Assembly (NCBI GenBank): GCA_038258215.1
Contig: JBBSQC010000008.1
Span: 61,682 to 125,681 of the forward strand
Source of the DNA: Fodinibacter sp038258215
GTDB lineage: Bacteria > Actinomycetota > Actinomycetes > Actinomycetales > Dermatophilaceae
Length of the DNA stretch: 64,000 nucleotides
Direction of reading: 5' to 3'
Shown here: piece by piece, positions 56,597 through 64,000 of the stretch
Numbering within the stretch: position 1 is the stretch's first letter
Layout: the number at the start of each line of letters is the position of its first letter
Position numbers and translations under genes: made by a program
The notes under the pieces: generated by a model
The model's database searches: none
Seen by the model: only the letters and a program-made list of their open reading frames with translations
What the model was told of the DNA's origin: nothing

Positions 56597-58138
56597 GTGA
56601 CGGAGCTGGTGATCGCCGGTCAGGTCGCGCCGATGGTCGGCGACGTGCCGGCTGAGCCCCGTCGGGGGCGGGTCTGGATGCGGGACGACGCCATTGTCGA
56701 CGTCACCGTCGGGGACCGGCGGGTCGGGGGGTTCGCCGGCGCACCGGAGGTCGACGTCGGTGACTCGTACGTCCTGCCGGGCTTCATCGACATGCACAAC
56801 CACCTCGCCTACAACGCGCTGCCACTGTGGTCCGAGCCCAGCCGGGCCGAGCCGTGGCTGCACAACAAGCACTGGACGCAGGCCGACACCTACACCGAGT
56901 CGATCACCGAGCCGGCGTGGACGTATGCCAAGGCCTGCCCGGAGGCGCTCCTGGGGTACGTGCAGGTGCGTGAGATGGCCGGCGGTGCGACCGCAGCACA
57001 GGGCTGGCCGTCTTCGAACCGCGGGTACCGCACGGTGATGCGCAACGTCGACGACGAGCGGGCCGGGCGCGACGGCAAGGCCGGAGCCGACCTGATCTAC
57101 ACCTCGGTGGTGACCAAGACCGGCGAGGCGCTCGCGACCTCCGTGCGCCGGATGGAACAGGGTGCCGGGTTCATCTACCACTGCGCCGAGGGGCAGCAGG
57201 GGTCGCGGGTCCGAAGCGACTTCACCGACCTGCAACGGGCCGACGGGCTGCTGCCGACCTTCATCGGCGTCCACTGCTGCGCCGTGTCGCCCGAGGAGTG
57301 GCTGCAGTGGTCCGAACCGAATGCCGGGGGAGTGGTGTGGTCACCCCTGTCGAACATCGTCCTGTACCGGGACACCACTCGTATCGACGATGCCCGGGCC
57401 CGGGGTGTGCTGGTCTGCCTGGGCTCGGACTGGGGGCCGTCGGGGACCCGGAACCTGCTCGGTGAGATGAAGGTGGCACGGGTGGCGGCCCGCTGGCTCG
57501 GCTGTTCGCTCACCGACCGCGACATCGTCCAGATGGTCACGGCCAACCCCGGCCACCTTCTGGAACGGTGCTGGGGGCGCCCGACCGGCCGGCTTGTCCC
57601 GGGCGGCTTCGCCGACGTGACCGTCGTGCGCGGCCACGGACGGGGCGACCCCTGGCGCCGCATCGTCGCCGCCACCGAGCTGCACGTCGAGCTGGTCGTC
57701 GTCGGCGGGGTCCCACGGTACGGCGACCGCGACCTGATGCTGGCTGCCGCCGCCCCGGCCAGCTTCCCCATGACGGTGCGCCGGCGACACAAGCTCGTCG
57801 CGCTCCCCGACCCGTCGGACGCCTCGCGGGCCTGGTCGTGGGAGGACATCGTCGGCACGCTCCGGGCCGTGCAGGCCGACCCCCAGGCAGCGATCGCGAA
57901 CGCCTCCGCCCGAGCTGACGCCGGGTCACGGTTCGCCGACGACGCCGCGCTCGAGCTGTTCCTGGACATGCCGGACACCCGGCGCACCGGGCGGGCCGGG
58001 CCGCCGAAGGACCCGAGCACCGTCCGCATCCCCCCGGTGCCGCCGATCGAGCATGACGAGGAGTTCTTCGACGCGCTCGACGCCGCCCCGATCCAGGCGG
58101 GGATCCTGACCCGGCTGCGGCAGGAGTACGGGCTGTGA
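56597..58138 (+). CDS. Amidohydrolase-family metal-dependent hydrolase
   Basis: A 513-residue TIM-barrel amidohydrolase. Metal ligands are visible in PGFIDMHNHLAYNALP (HxH, residues 67 and 69), FIYHCAEGQQ, GVHCC and the Asp of GSDWGPSGTRN. This pattern is nearest to the ATZ/TRZ-cytosine deaminase group, so deamination or dechlorination of a ring is plausible. A C-terminal region of about 120 residues beyond the barrel is unusual. GTG 56597 follows the UDG-like stop by ten bases and the stop overlaps the protease start, so the three proteins are made together. Confidence 0.82.
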   Translation: MTELVIAGQVAPMVGDVPAEPRRGRVWMRDDAIVDVTVGDRRVGGFAGAPEVDVGDSYVLPGFIDMHNHLAYNALPLWSEPSRAEPWLHNKHWTQADTYTESITEPAWTYAKACPEALLGYVQVREMAGGATAAQGWPSSNRGYRTVMRNVDDERAGRDGKAGADLIYTSVVTKTGEALATSVRRMEQGAGFIYHCAEGQQGSRVRSDFTDLQRADGLLPTFIGVHCCAVSPEEWLQWSEPNAGGVVWSPLSNIVLYRDTTRIDDARARGVLVCLGSDWGPSGTRNLLGEMKVARVAARWLGCSLTDRDIVQMVTANPGHLLERCWGRPTGRLVPGGFADVTVVRGHGRGDPWRRIVAATELHVELVVVGGVPRYGDRDLMLAAAAPASFPMTVRRRHKLVALPDPSDASRAWSWEDIVGTLRAVQADPQAAIANASARADAGSRFADDAALELFLDMPDTRRTGRAGPPKDPSTVRIPPVPPIEHDEEFFDALDAAPIQAGILTRLRQEYGL

Positions 58139-59799
58139 GCGAGCTGCGGGACGAGACGGTGAGCGCCCAGCGCGGCCTCTCCTTGCGGCAGGTCGTCGCC
58201 GTGCCGGAGGAGCAGTCGGCGCCCCCCGTGAACCTGACGGTGCCGCAGCGTCATGACCTGATCGACCTCTGGTACCAGCTCGTGACCGACGTCTACGTGC
58301 ACTACGAGCAGAAGCGGGCCCTCTACGGGTACGACCCCGTGCGTGCGCTCAACACGCTCCGGCGCCAGGTCCCGTACCTTGACACCCCGGGGTTCTTGCG
58401 CGAGCTCACCCTCCTGGTGAACCGGCTGCGCGACCAGCACACCCAGCTGTACCTGCCCGGAACCGACCCCCGACGCACGCCGCGCGTCGCGTCGCTGCCG
58501 TTCCTGGTCGAGGTCTACGGCGAGTACGGCTCCCCGACCTACGTGGTCACCAAGGTCAGTGGCGGCGTCGAGGATCCCCGCTTCGCGGCGGGCGTCCGGT
58601 TGACGACGTGGAATGGCGTCCCGTTCCCCCGTGCCGTCGACCTGTACGCCGAGACCCTCACCGGAGGACGCCCCGACGCGCGACGAGCCCGGGCCTTGGA
58701 GACCCTGACCCAGCGGCCGCTCGCCTATCTGCCGCCCCCCGACGAGCTGTGGGTGGACATCGGTTACCGCGACCCCGCCTCGAAGGACGAGCAGGACGGC
58801 ACGATCCGCTTCGAGTGGCGCGCGATCGACCCGTCGACGACGCTCAGCGCACCCCACGCAGTCGACGTGCGGACCCGCCGTGCGGTGGACGCGACCAGTG
58901 AGGCTGCGCGACGCGCCCGCAAGCTGCTGTTTCAACCCGCCCTCTGGGAACGGGAGCTCGCCGGCACGCGGCGCGACGCCAAGGCCGCCTCATGGATGGA
59001 GACGGCATTCCCGGACGCGATCTCCGCGCGGAGGTTGACGACGAGCCACGGGACGTTCGGGTACTTGAGGTTGTGGACCTTCGACGTGGACCACAGCGAC
59101 CAGTACCTCGCCGAGGCAGATCGCCTTCTCCGCACCATGCCGCGCAAGGGACTGATCATCGACCTGCGCTCCAACCCCGGAGGGGCGATCGAGGTCGCCG
59201 AACGCCTCTTGCAGCTATTCACCACCACGGAGATCCAGCCGGTGCGGTTCGCGCTCCGGGCTACCCCCGCCATGGCCGCCCTGACCGAGGCCGACGGTAA
59301 CGGCGCCGACCTCGCGGACTGGGCGCCGTCGGTGACGAGCGCGCTCGACCTCGGCGAGGAGTACTCCCAGCACCTCCCCATCAGCGACCCGGACCGCTGC
59401 AACGGCCGGGGGGTCGCCTACCGCGGCCCGGTCGTCGCGGTCGTCAACGCCACCACCTTCTCCAGCGGAGACATCTTCGCCGCCGGGATCTCCGACCACG
59501 GGATCGGCCAGATCGTCTCGATCGGGGAAGGGACCGGGGCCGGCGGAGCGAACGTGTGGACCAGCGCCGACATCGAGTACGCCTACCACAGCGCGGGGAT
59601 GACCCTGCCGCCCCGACCGCCCGGCGTCGCCTACTCCATCTCCGTGCGCCGCGCTGCCCGCAGCGGCACGGCCTCCGGTCTCGCCATCGAGGACGTCGGC
59701 GTCCCGGGGGACGAGCACTACGACATGACCGAGGACGACGTCCTCGGCGGCAACCACGACCTCACCGACTTCTGCGCCGGGCTCCTCCTCACGACCTGA
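58135..59799 (+). CDS. S41-family serine protease, cytosolic
   Basis: A 554-residue protein of the S41 (C-terminal-processing/tricorn-type) protease group. The catalytic core has LIIDLRSNPGGAIEVAERLL and the Ser nucleophile in VVNATTFSSGDIFAAG, with LVNRLRDQHTQLYL resembling the N-terminal His-containing block. A PDZ-like region (about 115-180) may lie between. Most S41 proteases are exported, but no signal peptide is present here. GTG overlaps the amidohydrolase stop (GTGA). It is the last gene of the operon. Confidence 0.8.
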   Translation: MSELRDETVSAQRGLSLRQVVAVPEEQSAPPVNLTVPQRHDLIDLWYQLVTDVYVHYEQKRALYGYDPVRALNTLRRQVPYLDTPGFLRELTLLVNRLRDQHTQLYLPGTDPRRTPRVASLPFLVEVYGEYGSPTYVVTKVSGGVEDPRFAAGVRLTTWNGVPFPRAVDLYAETLTGGRPDARRARALETLTQRPLAYLPPPDELWVDIGYRDPASKDEQDGTIRFEWRAIDPSTTLSAPHAVDVRTRRAVDATSEAARRARKLLFQPALWERELAGTRRDAKAASWMETAFPDAISARRLTTSHGTFGYLRLWTFDVDHSDQYLAEADRLLRTMPRKGLIIDLRSNPGGAIEVAERLLQLFTTTEIQPVRFALRATPAMAALTEADGNGADLADWAPSVTSALDLGEEYSQHLPISDPDRCNGRGVAYRGPVVAVVNATTFSSGDIFAAGISDHGIGQIVSIGEGTGAGGANVWTSADIEYAYHSAGMTLPPRPPGVAYSISVRRAARSGTASGLAIEDVGVPGDEHYDMTEDDVLGGNHDLTDFCAGLLLTT

Positions 59800-60174
59800 C
59801 ACCGCCAGCAAGCAGAGCCCGCACGCACCAGCGGGAGAACCCTCGTCCACACCGACAACGACGCGAACTCGGCAGTCCTCCCGGACAACGCCACCCAGCC
59901 ACACCGTGGGGGACGCTCCACGGTTGGCGTCCCTTGCTTCTGCGTGATCCAGTGTCACTCAAGACCCCCACCCGCAGCGCAGGCGAAGCCTTGACCACCA
60001 ATTCCCTGAACCGGGCCAACCTCGACCCGGAGAGCATGACCCCGACCCTGTCGATCTCTTTCACGAGCCATCACGCTCACCCGGAAACCGGCACGACCCG
60101 GAGCCTTCTCCCACGGCCACCTAGCGACCACCACCTGTCACCAGGGGGCCCTCCAAGTCATACAAGCCATCAAT
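59800..60174. other. Non-coding stretch after the three-gene operon
   Basis: I see no gene and no clear terminator hairpin in these 375 bases; short open frames on the plus strand lack recognisable protein sequence. Composition is less G-rich than the flanks. Confidence 0.4.
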
Positions 60175-60700
60175 CCCTGACACGGGAGCAGCGCTGAACC
60201 GCCCCGGCATGTCCGGAGACCGATCTGTTTGACAGCTCAGCCTCTGGCTGGGCTCGGGTTTGAGCGTAGTGCGCGGTCTCGAGCTCGGCGGGTGGGATGT
60301 CGCCGCAGTACTCGTAGAGGCGGCGGTGGTTGAACCAGTCGACCCATTCGGCGGTCGCGATCTCGACGAGGTCCAGGGTGCGCCAGGGCCCGCGTGGTTT
60401 GATGAGTTCGGTCTTGTACAGGCCGTTGATCGTCTCGGCCAGCGCGTTGTCGTGTGAGGACCCGACCGAGCCGACCGAGGCCGCGATCCCCGCCTCGGCC
60501 AGGCGCTCGGTGTATCGGATGGCCGTGTACTGCGAGCCTCGGTCCATATGTGCCACAACGGAGTTCAGCGATCGACCGTCACGTTCCCTGGTCCAGACAG
60601 CCTGCTCGAGGGCGTCGAGGACCAGCTGGGTGGACATGCTCGACCCGCACCGCCAACCGATGATCCGCCTCGCGTAAGCGTCGGGTCTGCGGGTCCGGGA
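60175..60700 (-). pseudogene. IS3-family transposase OrfB, C-terminal half
   Basis: A minus-strand frame encodes the second half of an IS3 OrfB integrase core: DAYARRIIGWRCG, the second catalytic Asp in VAHMDRGSQYTAIRYTERLA, and the catalytic Glu in SSHDNALAETINGLYKTELI, then WVDWFNHRRLYEYCGDIPP. The first catalytic Asp and OrfA are absent. It faces the same way as the left IS3 relic at 52.2-53.1 kb, so the cargo lies between two directly oriented IS3 remnants. Confidence 0.85.
60548..60577. repeat. 30-bp direct repeat, right copy (IS3 sequence)
   Basis: Identical to 52242-52271; see the left copy. About 8.3 kb separates them. Confidence 0.75.
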
Positions 60701-60916
60701 AGTGGCTGATCCGAAGTGCCGGTGTGCGGGTGTGAGCCGGCCGCGCTGGATTGAAGTGACGCCCCGCGGTGCCCTCCAGGACCCGCGTTCATATCCTCGA
60801 GCGGGGCCGCTGAGAGGAACTTGTCCACAGGTATGCGCTTTCGGGGTGCGAAACCATCGCGAGTCAGGTTCGCTATGCGGTGGCGGGTCGGCAGGGGTCG
60901 ATCCGGGAGGAGGCCC
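60701..60916. other. Junction and promoter region upstream of tadA
   Basis: Contains the right-hand TTGTCCACAGG (60821-60831) that also marks the left island edge, and a GGGAGGAGG ribosome binding site (60905-60913) before tadA. No gene is recognised. A clear -10 box was not found. Confidence 0.4.
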
Positions 60917-62146
60917 GTGGACGCCGTGCACACGCTCGAGACCGAGGTGAGGGAGCTCATCCGTCGGTCCGGGCTCGACCCTGCCCGGGATGAGGCGCAG
61001 GTCCGGCGTCTGGTGCGCGAGGCGGTCACCGACTACGACGAGCGCTCGTTGCACGGCGGGATGCCGGTGCTCGCCGATGTCGATGCGGCGTCGCGGGCGG
61101 TGTGGGACACCGTGGCGGGGTTCGGGCCCCTGCAGCAGTACTTCGACGACCTGACGGTGGAGGAGATCTGGATCAACGAGCCGTCTCGGGTGTTCATCGC
61201 CCGCAACGGGATCGCCGAGCTGACCACCACCCTGCTCACCCACGACGACGTGCAGGATCTCGTCGAGCGGATGCTGAAGAGCTCCGGGCGCCGAGTCGAC
61301 CTGTCCTCGCCGTTCGTCGACGCCGTGCTGCACGACGGCAGCCGCCTGCACGTCGTCATCCCCGACATCACCCGTGAGCACTGGTTTGTCAACATCCGCA
61401 AGTTCGTCGTCAAGGCCGACTCCATGGACGACCTGGTGCGCCTCGGCACCCTGAGTCGTCAGGCCGCTCACTTCCTCGACGCCGCCGTCGCGTCCGGCCT
61501 CAACGTTCTGGTGGCCGGCGGAACCCAGGCTGGAAAGACGACGATGCTCAACTGTCTGGCCTCGGCGATTCCGGTGCGCGAGAGGGTGGTGACCTGCGAG
61601 GAGGTCTTCGAGCTGCGCATCCCGCACCGGGACGTCGCGTCGATGCAGTGTCGTCAGCCGTCGCTGGAGGGCACGGGAGAGGTTCCCCTCCGGCGACTGG
61701 TGAAGGAGGCCTTGCGGATGCGCCCGTCCCGGATCATCGTCGGCGAGGTGCGCCAGGAGGAGAGCCTGGACCTGCTCATCGCCCTGAACTCCGGCCTACC
61801 GGGCATGTGCACCATCCACGCCAACAGCGCGCGCGAGGCGATCACGAAGATGTGCACCCTGCCCCTGCTCGCGGGTGAGAACGTCTCCGCGAAGTTCGTG
61901 GTCCCGACGGTGGCCTCGTCCATCGACATCGTCGTGCATGCCGCCCTCGAGCGCGACGGTCGCCGCACGGTGCGCGAGATCAGCGCGGTCCCGGGTCGTG
62001 TCGAGGGCGACGTCGTGGAGATCGCTGACCTGTTCGTGCGACGGCAGGGCGAGCTGCGGCGCGCCGACGGGTTCCCGCCGCACGTGGACCGCTTCGAGAG
62101 AGCAGGCTTCGACCTGCCGGCCCTGCTCGCCCAGGGCGCGTCATGA
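60917..62146 (+). CDS. tadA: TadA/CpaF secretion ATPase, second copy
   Basis: A 409-residue type II/IV secretion ATPase for Flp-type pili. N-terminal domain block LQQYFDDLTVEEIWINEPSR, Walker A VAGGTQAGKTTMLNCLASA, Asp box TCEEVFELRIPHRDVA and Walker B region IIVGEVRQEESLDLLI are all present, with TIHANSAREA after. It differs clearly from the CpaF at 1333-2700. GTG 60917 has a strong GGAGG upstream; the open frame reaches back to 60821 through island-edge sequence. tadB and tadC follow with four-base overlaps. Confidence 0.92.
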   Translation: MDAVHTLETEVRELIRRSGLDPARDEAQVRRLVREAVTDYDERSLHGGMPVLADVDAASRAVWDTVAGFGPLQQYFDDLTVEEIWINEPSRVFIARNGIAELTTTLLTHDDVQDLVERMLKSSGRRVDLSSPFVDAVLHDGSRLHVVIPDITREHWFVNIRKFVVKADSMDDLVRLGTLSRQAAHFLDAAVASGLNVLVAGGTQAGKTTMLNCLASAIPVRERVVTCEEVFELRIPHRDVASMQCRQPSLEGTGEVPLRRLVKEALRMRPSRIIVGEVRQEESLDLLIALNSGLPGMCTIHANSAREAITKMCTLPLLAGENVSAKFVVPTVASSIDIVVHAALERDGRRTVREISAVPGRVEGDVVEIADLFVRRQGELRRADGFPPHVDRFERAGFDLPALLAQGAS

Positions 62147-63012
62147 CCGGTCTGCTCCTCGGTCTGCTGCTCGGCACGGGACTGCTGCTCATCTGGACCA
62201 GTTTCTGGGCGCCCCAGCCCAAGCCCGAGCGGGTCGTCGCACGCGTCACTCCGCTGGACCGGCTGGAGGACGAGATCGTCCAGGCGGGCTTCACCGGTCT
62301 GTCGGTGCGGATGCTGGGCACCTCCTGCCTGCTGGCCCTGCTCCTGGTCGGTGCGCTGGTTCAGGCGACCGTCGGGGTGCTGCCGATCGCTGTCTGTTTC
62401 GCGGTGATGGCGGGCTACCTCCCGGTGGGCGTGGTGCGGCGCCGAGCCCGCAGGAGGCGGGCGCGTCTGCGTGACCTCTGGCCGGATGCCGTCGACAACA
62501 TCACCTCCGGGGTTCGCGCGGGCATGGCCCTGCCCGAGGCGCTCGGTCAGCTCTCGGTGCGTGGGCCGATGGACCTGAGGGACCCGTTCAAGGGTTTCGC
62601 GGACGACTACCGACTCACCGGGCGGTTCAACGAGTCGCTGGATCGCCTCAAGGAGCGTCTCAGCGACCCCGTCGGTGACCGCCTCATCGAGTCGCTGCGC
62701 ATCGCGCGCGAGGTGGGCGGGAGCGACCTCGGGCGGCTGCTCCGCACCCTCTCGGGCTTCCTGCGCGAGGACGCCCGCACCCGGGCCGAGCTGGAGACCC
62801 GCCAGTCCTGGACCGTGAATGCCGCTCGGCTCGCGGCCGCCGCACCCTGGCTCATCCTGGCGATGCTCTCGACCAACCCCGAGTCGGTCGCGGCGTACTC
62901 CACCCCGCTCGGTGCGGGCGTGCTCGCCTTCGGTGCGGGCTTCACGGGCGTGGCCTACTGGTCGATGGTGCGCATTGGTCGCCTTCCCGAGGACGAGCGG
63001 GTGCTGCGGTGA
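62143..63012 (+). CDS. tadB: TadB-like pilus assembly membrane protein
   Basis: A 289-residue inner-membrane platform protein of ordinary TadB size, in contrast to the VWA-fused form at 2697-4727. Helices near 1-20 and 60-90 (CLLALLLVGALVQATVGVLP), the F-domain segment WPDAVDNITSGVRAGMALPE, and C-terminal helices (LAAAAPWLILAML, GAGVLAFGAGFTGVAYWSM) are as expected. ATG overlaps the tadA stop and its stop overlaps tadC. Confidence 0.88.
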   Translation: MTGLLLGLLLGTGLLLIWTSFWAPQPKPERVVARVTPLDRLEDEIVQAGFTGLSVRMLGTSCLLALLLVGALVQATVGVLPIAVCFAVMAGYLPVGVVRRRARRRRARLRDLWPDAVDNITSGVRAGMALPEALGQLSVRGPMDLRDPFKGFADDYRLTGRFNESLDRLKERLSDPVGDRLIESLRIAREVGGSDLGRLLRTLSGFLREDARTRAELETRQSWTVNAARLAAAAPWLILAMLSTNPESVAAYSTPLGAGVLAFGAGFTGVAYWSMVRIGRLPEDERVLR

Positions 63013-63941
63013 GCGACCTCGCCCGCACCGGCGCCATCCTCGGCTTCGGACTGGGCCTCGGGCTGGTGCTCATCTGGTGGGGGCTGCCCCGTCACCGCCG
63101 CCCTGGCCTCGAGGGTCGCGTGGTGCCCTACCTGCGAGACACCCCGCGGCCCTCGCGGCTCCTCGACGACCGGCTGGTGGCCACGAGCGGGCTCGAGGCG
63201 GTCCTCGCGCCGCTGGTCCGGGACCTCGCCCGCGGTGTCGAGCGGGTCATGGGTGGCGCCGACTCCGTCCGCCGGCGCCAGCTCAGGGCCGGGCTCCCGG
63301 CAGACCTCGACCGGTTCCGCGCCCAGCAGGTGCTGTGGGGCATCGTCGGGACGGTCCTCGGTGTCTCGACCGGCCTCGTGTTCCAGGTCGCCCGCGACGC
63401 AGGGGTGTTCGTCGTGATCATGATGACCCTCCTCGGTCTCGGTCTCGGGGTCACCGGAGCCGACTTCGCCCTGAGCCGCCGCGCGGATCGGCGTGAGGCG
63501 CGGATGCTGTCCGAGTTCCCGACCGTCGCCGAGCTCCTCGCGCTCGCGGTGGGGGCCGGCGAGGGAGCCGTGGGGGCGCTGGAGCGCGTCTGCCGGCTCT
63601 CTCGTGGGGAGCTCGCCGGCGAGCTGCGCCAGTGCCTCGCCGACGCACGATCCGGGGCCAACCTCCAGACGGCGCTCCAGGGTCTCGCCGACCGCACCGG
63701 TCTCCAGAGCCTGTCGCGCTTCGTGGACGGTGTGGTCATCGCCGTCCAGCGCGGCACACCCTTGGCCGAGGTCCTTCGGGCCCAGGCCCAGGACGTCCGC
63801 GAGGAGGGCCGCCGGGCCCTGATGGAAGCGGGCGGCAAGAAGGAGATCACGATGATGGTCCCCGTCGTCTTCATCATCCTTCCCGTCGCCGTGCTGTTCG
63901 CGATCTTTCCCAGCATCACCTTCTTCCGCTTCACCCTCTGA
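63009..63941 (+). CDS. tadC: TadC-like pilus assembly membrane protein
   Basis: A 310-residue membrane protein with an N-terminal helix (GAILGFGLGLGLVLIWWGLP), two central helices, the F-domain pattern TVAELLALAVGAGEGAVGAL and a C-terminal MVPVVFIILPVAVLFAIFPS. GTG overlaps the tadB stop by four bases. The GxxG-like spacing and Pro-rich last helix fit TadC. The next start codon lies 21 bases downstream, probably a pilin or TadE-like gene. Confidence 0.88.
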   Translation: MSDLARTGAILGFGLGLGLVLIWWGLPRHRRPGLEGRVVPYLRDTPRPSRLLDDRLVATSGLEAVLAPLVRDLARGVERVMGGADSVRRRQLRAGLPADLDRFRAQQVLWGIVGTVLGVSTGLVFQVARDAGVFVVIMMTLLGLGLGVTGADFALSRRADRREARMLSEFPTVAELLALAVGAGEGAVGALERVCRLSRGELAGELRQCLADARSGANLQTALQGLADRTGLQSLSRFVDGVVIAVQRGTPLAEVLRAQAQDVREEGRRALMEAGGKKEITMMVPVVFIILPVAVLFAIFPSITFFRFTL

Positions 63942-63961
63942 CCCGTACGAAAGGACATGAC

Positions 63962-64000
63962 ATGTTGCTGACCCGACGACTCACGACTCGAGCCCAGCTC
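63962..64000 (+). CDS. Start of a gene after tadC, probably pilin or TadE-like
   Basis: ATG 63962 is preceded by AAAGGA and opens MLLTRRLTTRAQL, cut off by the window end after 13 residues. In Tad clusters the gene after tadC is usually the Flp pilin or a TadE pseudopilin. The basic start fits either, but the sequence is too short to decide. Confidence 0.5.
   Translation, partial: MLLTRRLTTRAQL

Larger units (their letters stand above)
51059..60831. mobile_element. Accessory island between FHA-FtsK gene and tadA
   Basis: The region is bounded by TTGTCCACAGG at 51059-51069 and 60821-60831. Its left edge carries a decayed copy of tadA 5' sequence (51137-51285) whose intact version starts the operon beyond the right edge. 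Inside are IS30, IS3 and IS1380 relics, a toxin-antitoxin pair, an alpha/beta hydrolase and a three-gene operon. No integrase or att site was seen. The duplicated tadA edge suggests entry by homologous recombination, or duplication followed by decay. Confidence 0.6.

Overview
The window is very GC-rich with actinobacterial gene content. SecA1, MtrAB-LpqB, long HPF, WhiB1, PdtaS and the 180 kDa glutamate dehydrogenase are present. The order mtrA-mtrB-lpqB-comF-hpf-secA, then an Rv3235-like gene, a WS/DGAT gene, and further on pdtaS and whiB1, resembles the Rv3246c to Rv3219 stretch of Mycobacterium tuberculosis as I remember it. Codon use and gene types suggest a free-living actinomycete near the Intrasporangiaceae or other Micrococcales. 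The family is inference; nothing here names a species.

Layout. 1-5.6 kb: a Tad/Flp pilus machine (end of cpaB, cpaE, cpaF, a tadB fused to a von Willebrand A domain, tadC). 5.6-7.9 kb: a NarL-type two-component pair whose kinase has a degraded ATP-binding domain. 8.0-20.1 kb: conserved core (mtrA, mtrB, lpqB, comF, hpf, a NarL-type regulator, a YcaQ-type glycosylase, a tandem GNAT protein, secA). 20.2-24.7 kb: envelope-related genes including LysM and SAF proteins and a CpaE-like ATPase. 24.7-39.1 kb: metabolism and transport (TSUP permease, WS/DGAT, P5C dehydrogenase, M20 peptidase, ornithine/lysine decarboxylase-like enzyme, glutaminase, leucyl aminopeptidase, SLC13 and an unnamed permease), with a small WXG100-like gene pair at 29.8-30.6 kb. 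39.3-46.8 kb: NAD-glutamate dehydrogenase, pdtaS, whiB1 and a small membrane protein. 46.3-51.0 kb: a 1,583-codon FHA plus triple-FtsK ATPase of the EssC/EccC kind. 51.06-60.8 kb: an accessory island. 60.9 kb to the end: a second, plain Tad set (tadA, tadB, tadC, start of a further gene).

The island is the most unusual part. Its left edge carries a decayed copy of the 5' part of the tadA that follows its right edge. It contains IS30, IS3 and IS1380 relics, a MazEF-like toxin-antitoxin pair with a clear operator, an orphan alpha/beta hydrolase, and a compact three-gene operon: uracil-DNA-glycosylase-like protein, amidohydrolase and cytosolic S41 protease. I do not recognise that operon as a described system and consider it the best candidate for new biology, possibly anti-phage defence. 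That function is inference.

Two themes recur. Many genes begin 6-7 bases after a TANNNT box, the arrangement expected of leaderless actinobacterial mRNAs. A roughly 75-80 bp palindrome with near-identical arms occurs three times at gene 3' ends. No tRNA, rRNA or CRISPR array was found.
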